Source of the DNA: Bradyrhizobium sp. ORS 278
GTDB lineage: Bacteria; Pseudomonadota; Alphaproteobacteria; Rhizobiales; Xanthobacteraceae
NCBI RefSeq assembly: GCF_000026145.1
Contig: NC_009445.1
Span: forward strand, 3,472,001-3,536,000
Direction of reading: 5' to 3'
Length of the DNA stretch: 64,000 nt
Below the pieces are notes generated by a model, which worked only from the letters and a program-made list of their open reading frames with translations, was not told where the DNA came from and did not search any database. Of the stretch, positions 55,781-64,000 are shown in pieces. A program made the translations under genes and the position numbers. How positions within the stretch are numbered: the stretch's first letter is position 1; each line of letters starts with the position of its first letter.

Positions 55781-55949
55781 TGGCGTAAGTCGCGACATCG
55801 TCCACGCATGCATGATGGCAGCGTAGGGCGATTAATGATAAACCGCCGATTTGCCGGCAACAGCGTTGGCAAAGTCACGAACGTGCCGCAAAGTGATGGT
55901 GGGACAACACCTTAGAGTGTCCACAGGTTGCAATTCAGCAAGGTTCATC

Positions 55950-56486
55950 GTGCGAGATCATAACAAACAACTGACGCGCGTTCTGCCGTTCCTTTTGCTT
56001 GCAACGGTCGTGTCCGGATGCTCGAGCACGCCGGATTTCCTGTCCAAGGATGCCGAGTGGTTCAACCGGCCGCAGCGCCTGTTCATCAGGAATATTTCGA
56101 TCGACTCGCCGCCGCTATCGCCTGAAAAGCCGGTCGGCCCGGAAGATCTCGTCAGCGCGGATGGCGGTTGTCCCGGCATGGCGCCGGCTGCTGGTGCGAA
56201 TGCCCTGAGCAGCGATGCGGCGGCCGCGCCGCCGCCGGCCGCGGGCGGCTCCGTCGCCCTCGGTCATACCGAGTGCGACGTGGTGCGCGGCATCGGTGCG
56301 CCCGACAGCGTCAACATCGGCAACACTGGCGGCGACCGCGTTGCTACCGTGACTTGGCTGCGCGGTGCGCGGGCCGGCGTCTACACCTTCACCGCGGGCC
56401 GACTGTCCGCGGTGGAGCGCGCGCCCGATGCCGGTCCTGCTCCGAAGGTGGCCAAGCCCGGCAAGGCCAAAAAGCGGGCCACCTGA
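55950..56486 (+). CDS. Lipoprotein with a BamE/SmpA-like C-terminal pattern
   Basis: 178 residues from GTG 55950. Signal and lipobox LLLATVVSGC. After a linker with PPLSPEKPVGPEDLVSADGG, a ~65-residue domain reads TECDVVRGIGAPDSVNIG, RVATVTWLRG and GVYTFTAGRLSAVERAP, similar in rhythm to the BamE/SmpA fold (V-x3-GxPd ... W-x-Y ... l.F..grl..v). Role inferred only from this pattern. The start is chosen because ATG 55851 would bury the signal. Confidence 0.65.
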   Translation: MRDHNKQLTRVLPFLLLATVVSGCSSTPDFLSKDAEWFNRPQRLFIRNISIDSPPLSPEKPVGPEDLVSADGGCPGMAPAAGANALSSDAAAAPPPAAGGSVALGHTECDVVRGIGAPDSVNIGNTGGDRVATVTWLRGARAGVYTFTAGRLSAVERAPDAGPAPKVAKPGKAKKRAT

Positions 56487-56522
56487 TCCTGCGTTCGCTT
56501 TGCACAGACGAATGCGAGATCG

Positions 56523-58391
<1,869 letters not shown>

Positions 58392-58458
58392 GCGCGCGTT
58401 GTCACCGCGCGCGCGGTCAAACGCAACCAGTTTGTGTCGGTCTCAGCGCACCGGTGAT

Positions 58459-58644
58459 TCAGTCGAAACGGGCTGTCGGCTCGTCGCGCTTGCGCAGCTC
58501 GTTCATGAGATGCGCCAGCGGATCGGGCAGTTGGGAGCCCTCGGGCGGCAGGCTGCGCTGCAGCCGTTCGCCCACGGCGTCGCAGATCGATCGGCTGGTC
58601 CTGCGATCGAGCGCGTCGCTGAAATCGGCGGTGCGGCCAGTCAT
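58459..58644 (-). CDS. Small conserved hypothetical protein
   Basis: 61 residues: MTGRTADFSDALDRRTSRSI, then CDAVGERLQRSLPPEGSQLP and a charged C-terminal helix (LAHLMNELRKRDEPTARFD). Codon use is like that of neighbouring genes and GGAA lies upstream. No function known. Confidence 0.55.
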   Translation of the reverse strand: MTGRTADFSDALDRRTSRSICDAVGERLQRSLPPEGSQLPDPLAHLMNELRKRDEPTARFD

Positions 58645-58751
58645 GACGAAGTTCCACGGGCAGTTGCAATATGATGCCGTGACAAGTCATGGCGGGCCGA
58701 ATTGTTTCCGGACGCGCTTCGGGATGCATTGGATTTAGTTGAAAATGCATG

Positions 58752-58782
58752 AAAAAAGCCCCGGCGCGGGGGACGCCGGGGC
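58752..58782 (-). terminator. Rho-independent terminator of the small secreted-protein gene
   Basis: On the minus strand GCCCCGGCG, seven-base loop, CGCCGGGGC and TTTTTT. It lies 60 bases after the stop of the gene at 58843-59106. Confidence 0.9.
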
Positions 58783-58842
58783 AATGCGAGTTCGGATCGG
58801 CGGGGGGCGGATGCCGTTCCTAGGCTCGTAACAGGAGAAATC

Positions 58843-59106
58843 TCAGTAGCAGCGGTTCACCCAGCGCCAACGCGGTCCCCAGGGGGTCGGAACCACGCGG
58901 CGGACGTAGCAGCCGCCATAGCCGTAGCTGTAGACCGGGCCGCCGATGAACACGCGCGGGCCATAGAACGGACGGTGCCAGCCACCACCGTACCAGCCGT
59001 GATGCCATCCTCCGCCGTGCCAATGGGCCGAGGCGGCGGTCGGGGCGAGGGCGGCTGCGCCCAGCGACACGGCGGCAGCCGCAGTGAGGAAGAGTTTGCG
59101 CAACAT
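58843..59106 (-). CDS. Small secreted His/Gly/Trp/Tyr-rich protein
   Basis: 87 residues. Signal LFLTAAAAVSLGAAALAPTA ending SAHA; the mature part is HWHGGGWHHGWYGGGWHRPF then GGPVYSYGYGGCYVRRVVPT and PWGPRWRWVNRCY. Two Cys near the end may pair. Similar short Gly/His/Tyr-rich exported proteins are common in Bradyrhizobium; metal binding by the His-rich stretch is plausible but unproven. Its own strong terminator suggests a monocistronic, possibly abundant transcript. Confidence 0.8.
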   Translation of the reverse strand: MLRKLFLTAAAAVSLGAAALAPTAASAHWHGGGWHHGWYGGGWHRPFYGPRVFIGGPVYSYGYGGCYVRRVVPTPWGPRWRWVNRCY

Positions 59107-59390
59107 GGTCGTCTCCTGGATGACAGCGCTGGTGGCGCCGAAATTGTCCGACGGATGAGGCTGGGAGAAGGCGGCTACCGGATCGCTGGTGGCTCGTCGT
59201 CGCCCGATACCGACAACCTAGGTCATGACAGCTGAACGACGGTGGCACGGGTCCTTCAGACAATGTTCAGAATCGTGAAATTGTCGTAAGGCGTCGCGCC
59301 TCTGGAAGGGCCTCGGTCGCTTGCCGTCGACCGATCGCGTCGATATAAGCCCGCAACCCACCCAAATCCCGCACATCCGAGGACGATATC

Positions 59391-59813
59391 ATGGCGATTG
59401 AGCGCACCTTTTCGATCATCAAGCCCGACGCGACCGAGCGTAATCTCACCGGCGCGATCAACGCGCTGATCGAGAAGGCCGGACTGCGCATCGTGGCCCA
59501 GAAGCGCATCCGCATGACCCGCGACCAGGCCGAGACCTTCTACGCCGTCCACAAGGCCCGCCCGTTCTTCGGCGAGCTCGTCGACTTCATGATCTCCGGC
59601 CCGGTGGTGGTCCAGGTGCTCGAGGGCGAAGGCGCCATCCTGAAGTACCGCGACGTCATGGGCGCCACCGATCCGTCGAAGGCTGCCGAGGGCACCATCC
59701 GCAAGGCGCATGCGAAGTCGATCGGCGAGAACTCGGTGCACGGCTCGGACGCGCCGGAGACCGCCGCGATCGAGATCGCACAGTTCTTCGCCGGCAACGA
59801 GATCGTCGGCTGA
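59391..59813 (+). CDS. ndk: Nucleoside diphosphate kinase
   Basis: 140 residues. [18 protein letters not shown], and the active-site block is [16 protein letters not shown] with the phosphorylated His. Balances NTP pools. Preceded by 284 gene-free bases with the promoter. Confidence 0.97.
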   Translation: MAIERTFSIIKPDATERNLTGAINALIEKAGLRIVAQKRIRMTRDQAETFYAVHKARPFFGELVDFMISGPVVVQVLEGEGAILKYRDVMGATDPSKAAEGTIRKAHAKSIGENSVHGSDAPETAAIEIAQFFAGNEIVG

Positions 59814-59824
59814 GCGACGATTGC

Positions 59825-59849
59825 TGCGGCGGAGCCTCGCTCCGCCGCA
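59825..59849 (+). terminator. Hairpin after ndk
   Basis: TGCGGCGGAG and CTCCGCCGCA with a five-base loop, no T-tract; a weak terminator or processing hairpin between ndk and the TerC-family gene. Confidence 0.45.
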
Positions 59850-59880
59850 ATCCCGCTGAATGCATCTGAAAGGTCTGGCC

Positions 59881-60744
59881 GTGAACTGGCTGTCGCAGCT
59901 CGCTGATCCCGCCACTTACGGCCATCTCCTCGCGCAATTCGAAGCCGACCTGCAGAGCCCGGGCTTCTGGCTCGCGCTCGGCAAGATCATCTGGATCAAC
60001 GTGCTGTTGTCGGGGGACAACGCGCTGGTGATCGCGCTCGCCTGCCGCGGCCTGCATGGCAAGCATCGTTTCTGGGGCATGGTGGCGGGCTCCGGCATCG
60101 CTGTCGCGCTGCGCATCGCCTTCACCGGCATCGTCGCCACCCTGATGGCGCTGCCCTATCTGAAGCTGATCGGCGGTCTCGCGCTGCTGGTGATCGCCGC
60201 CAAGCTGCTGGTGCCCGAGGACGAGAACGACGATATCGCCGCCGGCACGACGCTGTGGCACGCGGTGCGCATTGTCGCGCTCGCCGACCTCGTGATGAGC
60301 CTCGACAACGTCATCGCGGTCGCCGCCGCCGCCAACGGTCAGGCCTCGCTGCTGATCATCGGCCTCGCCATGAGCATCCCGCTGATCATCGCCGGCGCGG
60401 CGCTGATCATGCTCGTGCTCGATCGTTTCCCGATCCTGGTGTGGCTCGGCGCCATGCTGCTCGGCTGGGTCGCCGGCGAGGTGATCGCGACCGATCCCGC
60501 GATCGAGCCGATGCTGCACCATCTGCTCGACGGCACGGTCCACATCAGCATCGACGCGGTCTCAGCCGTGTTTGCCAGCAAGAGCAGCCTGATAAGCGAG
60601 ATCGACGTCATGGAGACGCTGATGTCGCTGCTCGGAGCCGTGGTCGTGCTGGTCGCCGGCTCGATCTGGCGCGGCCGCGCATTGGAGAACAAGGGCAAGC
60701 ACGAGATCGAAGCCGTTCCGGCGCGCGGCGTCGAACTGCCGTAG
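59881..60744 (+). CDS. TerC/YjbE-family integral membrane protein
   Basis: 287 residues from GTG 59881, which has AAGG seven bases upstream; ATG 59860 has no site. Seven to nine helices with the paired family motifs NVLLSGDNALVIALACRGL and ADLVMSLDNVIAVAAAANG, acidic residues in the membrane as in TerC transporters. Relatives are implicated in manganese efflux or metalation of exported enzymes. The 67-base gap upstream is too short for the yybP-ykoY riboswitch that controls some family members. A strong terminator follows. Confidence 0.85.
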   Translation: MNWLSQLADPATYGHLLAQFEADLQSPGFWLALGKIIWINVLLSGDNALVIALACRGLHGKHRFWGMVAGSGIAVALRIAFTGIVATLMALPYLKLIGGLALLVIAAKLLVPEDENDDIAAGTTLWHAVRIVALADLVMSLDNVIAVAAAANGQASLLIIGLAMSIPLIIAGAALIMLVLDRFPILVWLGAMLLGWVAGEVIATDPAIEPMLHHLLDGTVHISIDAVSAVFASKSSLISEIDVMETLMSLLGAVVVLVAGSIWRGRALENKGKHEIEAVPARGVELP

Positions 60745-60783
60745 CTGCGCTGGCGCCGGGCCCGTCGAACTGGGATTGATAGT

Positions 60784-60818
60784 AAGGCCGCTCATGGTAC
60801 GAGCGGCCTTTGTTTTTT
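60784..60818 (+). terminator. Terminator after the TerC-family gene
   Basis: AAGGCCGCTC, seven-base loop, GAGCGGCCTT, then TGTTTTTT. Convergent with mosA, whose stop is three bases beyond. Confidence 0.92.
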
Positions 60819-60820
60819 GA

Positions 60821-61648
60821 TCAGGGACGCGTGCCGGTCGTGATGACCGAGCCAACATGGTGTCCGCGCAGCGCCGCCGTCAGCCGGCCCGGCACCAGGC
60901 CGTTGACGACCTGGACGCGGGAGATGTGGCGGGCATTCGCCATCACCTCCACCAGCGTGCGGTCGAACGGCAGTGTGCCGTCCATCTTGGCGAGCGCATC
61001 GTAGCTGGTCTCGGCCAGCAGCTTCGCCTTCGCGGCATCCGGCCCGTTCGGATCGGACGTGTAGACGCCGTCCACGTCCTCGACGATCGTCAGCCCCGCT
61101 GCGCCCAGCGCGTCCGCGATCAGGAAGGCGCCGGTGTCGGCGCGATGCGTCGGCAGCCGCGAGGTCGGGAATTCGTGGTGGTGATAGGGCGGGAAGGCGC
61201 TGCCGACGACGGCGCGCGCCGCCTGCAGATGGATCGCGAGCTGGTTCGCGATCGTCGGATGCTCGATGTAGGAGACGCCTTCCGACGCCAGCAGCGACGC
61301 CAGGATATGGCCATTCTGGCCGGCCTCACTGGCGGCGAGCGGCGCGAGCGAGCCGACCGGCAGGCCGAGATCGAGGCCGACGCCATAGAGGTGGCGGGCG
61401 CGGATGCCGGCGCCGGTCAGGATCAGCAGGCGATGCTCCGGCAGGAGCTTCCGGATTTCCTCGACCAGCGGCAGGATCGCCTCGGCGCCGCGGTCCATGA
61501 TCGAGCGGCCGCCGATCTTGACGACCTGCAGCCAGGGCATCAGCGCCATCGGGCGCTTGCCGGCGACGGGGCGGGTGAGCTTGCTGTCGAGCAGGGTCTG
61601 GCGCGCGAGCGGCGAGGCGACGTGCTTGATGGTGGTGGTGTCAGGCAT
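60821..61648 (-). CDS. mosA: Molybdenum storage protein alpha subunit
   Basis: 275 residues from ATG 61648. Amino-acid-kinase fold; close along its whole length to what I recall of Azotobacter vinelandii Mos[61 protein letters not shown] and [20 protein letters not shown]. The PPYHHHEFP histidines belong to the polyoxomolybdate-binding cavity. With MosB it forms the hexameric cage that stores Mo or W as oxide clusters in an ATP-dependent way. Second gene of the operon, 14 bases after mosB. Confidence 0.93.
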   Translation of the reverse strand: MPDTTTIKHVASPLARQTLLDSKLTRPVAGKRPMALMPWLQVVKIGGRSIMDRGAEAILPLVEEIRKLLPEHRLLILTGAGIRARHLYGVGLDLGLPVGSLAPLAASEAGQNGHILASLLASEGVSYIEHPTIANQLAIHLQAARAVVGSAFPPYHHHEFPTSRLPTHRADTGAFLIADALGAAGLTIVEDVDGVYTSDPNGPDAAKAKLLAETSYDALAKMDGTLPFDRTLVEVMANARHISRVQVVNGLVPGRLTAALRGHHVGSVITTGTRP

Positions 61649-61662
61649 GGCGGTCTGCCCTC

Positions 61663-62475
61663 TCAGCGCGCGGTGATGATGGTGCCGACGTGCTCGCCGG
61701 CGAGCGCGCGGGTGAGATTGCCGGGGACGAGGCCGTTGACGACCTGGACCTCGCGGACATGGCGCGCGGCCTCGAGCAGGTCGAGCATCGGGAATTCCAG
61801 GATGGAGTCGGCGAGGCCCTTGGCCTTCATCTCGGCGACCGAAATCTTCGGGATGAAGGTCGCGTTCTTCTCCGTCTTGGGGTTGGCGGTGTAGAGGCCG
61901 TTCTCGTCCTTCACATAGATCATCGCCTTGCAGCCGAACTGCTGCGCGACCAGGAAGCAGCCTGCGTCGGTGCGGTAGGGCGGGATCACGCCATCGGCCG
62001 AGGGCCGCATCCACAGCCCGTAGGGCGGCATGCCGCTGAACACGACGGCGTTCACTTCGGAAAGATACAGCGGCACCGCAGACAGGCCGGCGCCCTCGAC
62101 CGCCGAGATGCCGTGCTTGGCGAGCAGCTGACCGAGCATGGCGGCGTTCTGATCGGCGACGGAGGCGCCGAGCTGCGACAGTACGCCGGCGGGCAAATTG
62201 AGGCCGGCGGCGATCGAATAGAGATGGCGCGCGCGGGTGCCGGCGCCGGTGCCGATCAGCATCTTGTGCGCCTTGCGGGCGGCGACGATTTCGTCGACCA
62301 GCGGGTAGATCGCGCTGCGGCCGCGGTCGATCATGCTCTGGCCGCCGACCTTGATCACCGTGGCGTCAGGAAGAATGCGGAAGTCAGCCGCCTTTTCCGC
62401 CGCCGCGATCAATTCGGCGTCGGTGAGCGAGCGCTGCATCAGAAGCTGCTCGAGCTCGGCCGTCGTGGTTGCCAT
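61663..62475 (-). CDS. mosB: Molybdenum storage protein beta subunit
   Basis: 270 residues from ATG 62475 (GAGAGGA upstream). [80 protein letters not shown] and [20 protein letters not shown] follow the A. vinelandii MosB pattern. First gene of the mosBA operon, transcribed leftward. The 817 bases upstream hold no intact gene but a ModE-like palindrome. Confidence 0.93.
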   Translation of the reverse strand: MATTTAELEQLLMQRSLTDAELIAAAEKAADFRILPDATVIKVGGQSMIDRGRSAIYPLVDEIVAARKAHKMLIGTGAGTRARHLYSIAAGLNLPAGVLSQLGASVADQNAAMLGQLLAKHGISAVEGAGLSAVPLYLSEVNAVVFSGMPPYGLWMRPSADGVIPPYRTDAGCFLVAQQFGCKAMIYVKDENGLYTANPKTEKNATFIPKISVAEMKAKGLADSILEFPMLDLLEAARHVREVQVVNGLVPGNLTRALAGEHVGTIITAR

Positions 62476-62739
62476 TGAAGAGGATCCTCTCGTTCGTTCG
62501 ACACCTGAGCGGTGCGCCGGTCGGCTTCGCCACCCACAGTTTCCCTGGCCATGTCTCCCGGGATGTCGTGGTCGGTCGATCCTGCCGGCCATCGTCCTAT
62601 GCTGCATGGAATACACGAGCTGTCGCGGCGCCGACAGCTGCGACCGAGCAAGGTTTCGTCGCAACAGTCCACGGCGACTGGATCGCGCAGGTGCTGCGCA
62701 TCCAGTAGGACCGAGAGAAAATCTTTTTTGGTTTCAAGG

Positions 62740-62763
62740 AGCTATATTGAGATTCATATAGCT
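62740..62763. promoter_or_regulatory. Mo-box-like palindrome (candidate ModE/MopA site)
   Basis: AGCTATAT-N8-ATATAGCT, perfect 8-bp arms. ModE-family operators have the general form CGxTATAT-N6-8-ATATxxCG. It lies 265 bases before mosB on the transcribed side, so molybdate-dependent control of the operon is a reasonable inference, though the distance is long. Confidence 0.55.
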
Positions 62764-62883
62764 GCGGTGCACCTGTTGTCGGCTTTGCGACAATGCACAA
62801 AGTTTTGGCAAACGCCCGTCGGCGATCGGCGACGACGCTGGAGTTTGGAATCGAAGCCAAAACGACGCGATAACGGGTTGCAG

Positions 62884-63149
62884 CTATTTGAAGATTTCGC
62901 AGACCGTCGCCCGGCTGTCGCCGAATGCTGCGCACCGTTGCGAGCCGTTTCGCCACCACGCATCCAGGGCGCGGCGCGTGCAGGGCAGCCGCACGCTCAT
63001 GCGCTGGGCAAACCTGATCCGATCGAAAAACCTGCGGCTATCACGACGTGAACGTCCGAGGCCAGGGCCTGCTCGATCAGGAAGATGAGGCCCTTGCCCT
63101 CGCTCTCCCGCCGGCTGAAGCGGTCTGCGCTGAGAGGAGCGTAGCTGCG
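62884..63149 (-). pseudogene. Possible frameshifted gene fragment
   Basis: One frame reads HRSYAPLSADRFSRRESEGK then GLIFLIEQALASDVHVVIAA to TGA at 62997-62999. Just after VVIAAGF a second frame continues FAQRMSVRLPCTRRALDAWW and RNGSQRCAAFGDSRATVCEI to the stop at 62884. There is no start codon for the first part. This may be the tail of a degraded gene; family not recognised. Confidence 0.3.
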
Positions 63150-63292
63150 ATGTCGTGCTCGTCAAGCGAGCGTTGGACGTACTATATCACGATATATACA
63201 GCATCGCCAATGTCCAGCCGCTGCCGCTGGACGCCGTGGCTGTTTTCGCTATAGTCATACGGGAATAACGAGCAAGTGATGCGGAGTGCGCG

Positions 63293-63673
63293 ATGGAGCT
63301 GCGGGCCAAGGCGCTGACGATCTGCGAAGTGGTCGACCAGGGCGAGACGATCTCGCTGGGCTTCGAAGATGCCGCGGGGCGGCAGGGCGTGCTCAACCTC
63401 TCGGTCAACCAGGCGGGTGCGCTGGTGATGACGCTGCCGGGACTCCTGGAGCTGGCGTTGCGCACGCGTTACGGCGACCAGGCGCTGCGCTATGCCTATC
63501 CGCTGGCCTCCTGGACCATCGAGCAGTCGACCGATGCGACACAACGGATCATCACGCTGGCGACATCGGACGGCTTCAGCGTCCGGTTCGCGATCCCGAA
63601 GGACGAGCAGAACGTGCTCGGCGAGGCGCTGCTGAAGCCGTATCCCGAGGTCCGGGTCCCGCTTGCCAACTGA
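63293..63673 (+). CDS. Hypothetical protein
   Basis: 126 residues from ATG 63293: ALTICEVVDQGETISLGFED, QGVLNLSVNQAGALVMTLPG, YPLASWTIEQSTDATQRIIT and SDGFSVRFAIPKDEQNVLGE. A compact beta-rich cytosolic protein without signal or motif. I do not recognise the family. It is convergent with ppx. Confidence 0.65.
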   Translation: MELRAKALTICEVVDQGETISLGFEDAAGRQGVLNLSVNQAGALVMTLPGLLELALRTRYGDQALRYAYPLASWTIEQSTDATQRIITLATSDGFSVRFAIPKDEQNVLGEALLKPYPEVRVPLAN

Positions 63674-63744
63674 GCGGTCGGCCTTGCGTCACGCGAGCGG
63701 CAGCAGGGCCTTTGTCCGGATGCGGCCCGCAGCCGAGGGGCTGG

Positions 63745-64000
63745 TTAGCTCAGCACCACCGAGCCGGAGCGCCCGACCAGGCGGGCGAGCTGTTTGAACC
63801 GTCCGCCGACGCGGTCGGCGACGAGGTCGACCAGATGATGCTCGAACACCAGCATCAGCTTGCGGTCCTGAGTGCGGAAATGCGTGGCCGACAGCACGCC
63901 GGGCCGCGCCGCCGAGATCAGATGCGCGACGCGGAAGGCGGTGCCGAGCAGGCGCGCGCGATCGATCTGGGCAGGGCTGAGCTGCTGCGTGAGCTCGGGC
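63745..64000 (-). CDS. ppx: Exopolyphosphatase Ppx/GppA family, C-terminal end
   Basis: The gene continues beyond the right edge; 84 codons and the TAA stop (63745-63747) are visible. LSPAQIDRARLLGTAFRVAH, SATHFRTQDRKLMLVFEHHL and VGGRFKQLARLVGRSGSVVL correspond to the C-terminal helical domain of rhizobial exopolyphosphatases. The family hydrolyses polyphosphate or pppGpp; the catalytic part is outside the window. Confidence 0.75.
   Translation of the reverse strand, partial: PELTQQLSPAQIDRARLLGTAFRVAHLISAARPGVLSATHFRTQDRKLMLVFEHHLVDLVADRVGGRFKQLARLVGRSGSVVLS

Larger units (their letters stand above)
62476..63292. other. mosBA leader and gene-poor region
   Basis: The left part (62476-62740) is the presumed mosB leader with a hairpin AGCTGTCG/CGACAGCT (62618-62639). 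The Mo-box-like palindrome is at 62740-62763. Further right lie coding-like fragments (62884-63149), an AT-rich dyad at 63183-63196 and a hairpin GTCCAGC/GCTGGAC (about 63212-63232) before the gene at 63293. Confidence 0.5.

Noticed and set aside
59814..59880. yybP-ykoY manganese riboswitch before the TerC-family gene
   Set aside because: Only 67 bases lie between the ndk stop and the start, filled by a simple hairpin; too short for that riboswitch.

Overview
This is a high-GC chromosomal window from an alphaproteobacterium. Gene content, gene order and intergenic repeat families point to Bradyrhizobium or a close relative in the Nitrobacteraceae. The supporting clusters are rpsF-rpsR-DUF2232-rplI next to dnaB-alr, radA-cvpA-purF, fabD-fabG-acpP-fabF-mltG-yicC-gmk, and the overlapping lptF-lptG-lptD-surA-pdxA-rsmA run. 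I infer the genus from this; no rRNA gene or intact tRNA is present to fix it.

Layout. 1-3.7 kb holds the start of an exported beta-propeller-like protein, a TetR regulator and three translationally coupled lipoprotein genes, one of them a patatin-like phospholipase. 3.7-6.6 kb is accessory: an SDR, hairpin repeats, a PadR regulator coupled to a membrane protein, a truncated tRNA relic and a frameshifted pseudogene. 6.6-11.2 kb carries purF, cvpA, radA and a TauE/SafE exporter on the minus strand. 11.4-24 kb is a mosaic of regulators, small exported proteins, xthA, a lipocalin, a gene decay product and many repeats. In it lies a short threonyl-tRNA synthetase paralogue preceded by what reads as a complete threonine-type transcription attenuator. 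24-32.5 kb has alr, dnaB, a cyclopropane fatty acid synthase, a cytochrome c-like protein and the ribosomal protein operon. 32.8-39.9 kb is the fatty-acid synthesis cluster plus mltG, yicC and gmk on the plus strand. 39.9-44.5 kb encodes surface or exported proteins including a caspase-like protease. 44.6-53.5 kb is an alcohol dehydrogenase followed by the LPS-transport/outer-membrane operon. 53.8-60.7 kb has pepA, holC, an ABC-F ATPase, ndk and a TerC-family membrane protein. 60.8-62.8 kb is the molybdenum storage operon mosB-mosA, with a ModE-like palindrome upstream. The window ends inside ppx.

How genes work together. fabD, fabG, acpP and fabF supply acyl chains. lptD, lptF, lptG and surA build the outer membrane, and cfa modifies its phospholipids. 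purF, gmk and ndk serve nucleotide synthesis. dnaB, radA, holC and xthA serve DNA replication and repair. Storage of molybdenum by MosA/MosB would fit a nitrogen-fixing lifestyle, but no nif gene is visible here.

The most interesting signal is at 18.2-19.6 kb. A 25-codon leader with Thr-Thr-Ala-Thr-Thr is followed by mutually exclusive antiterminator and terminator helices, ahead of a 409-residue ThrRS-like protein that keeps the catalytic zinc ligands but has no TGS or editing domain. Second are the mosBA operon with its Mo-box-like palindrome, and the PadR module bounded by imperfect repeats and a tRNA relic.
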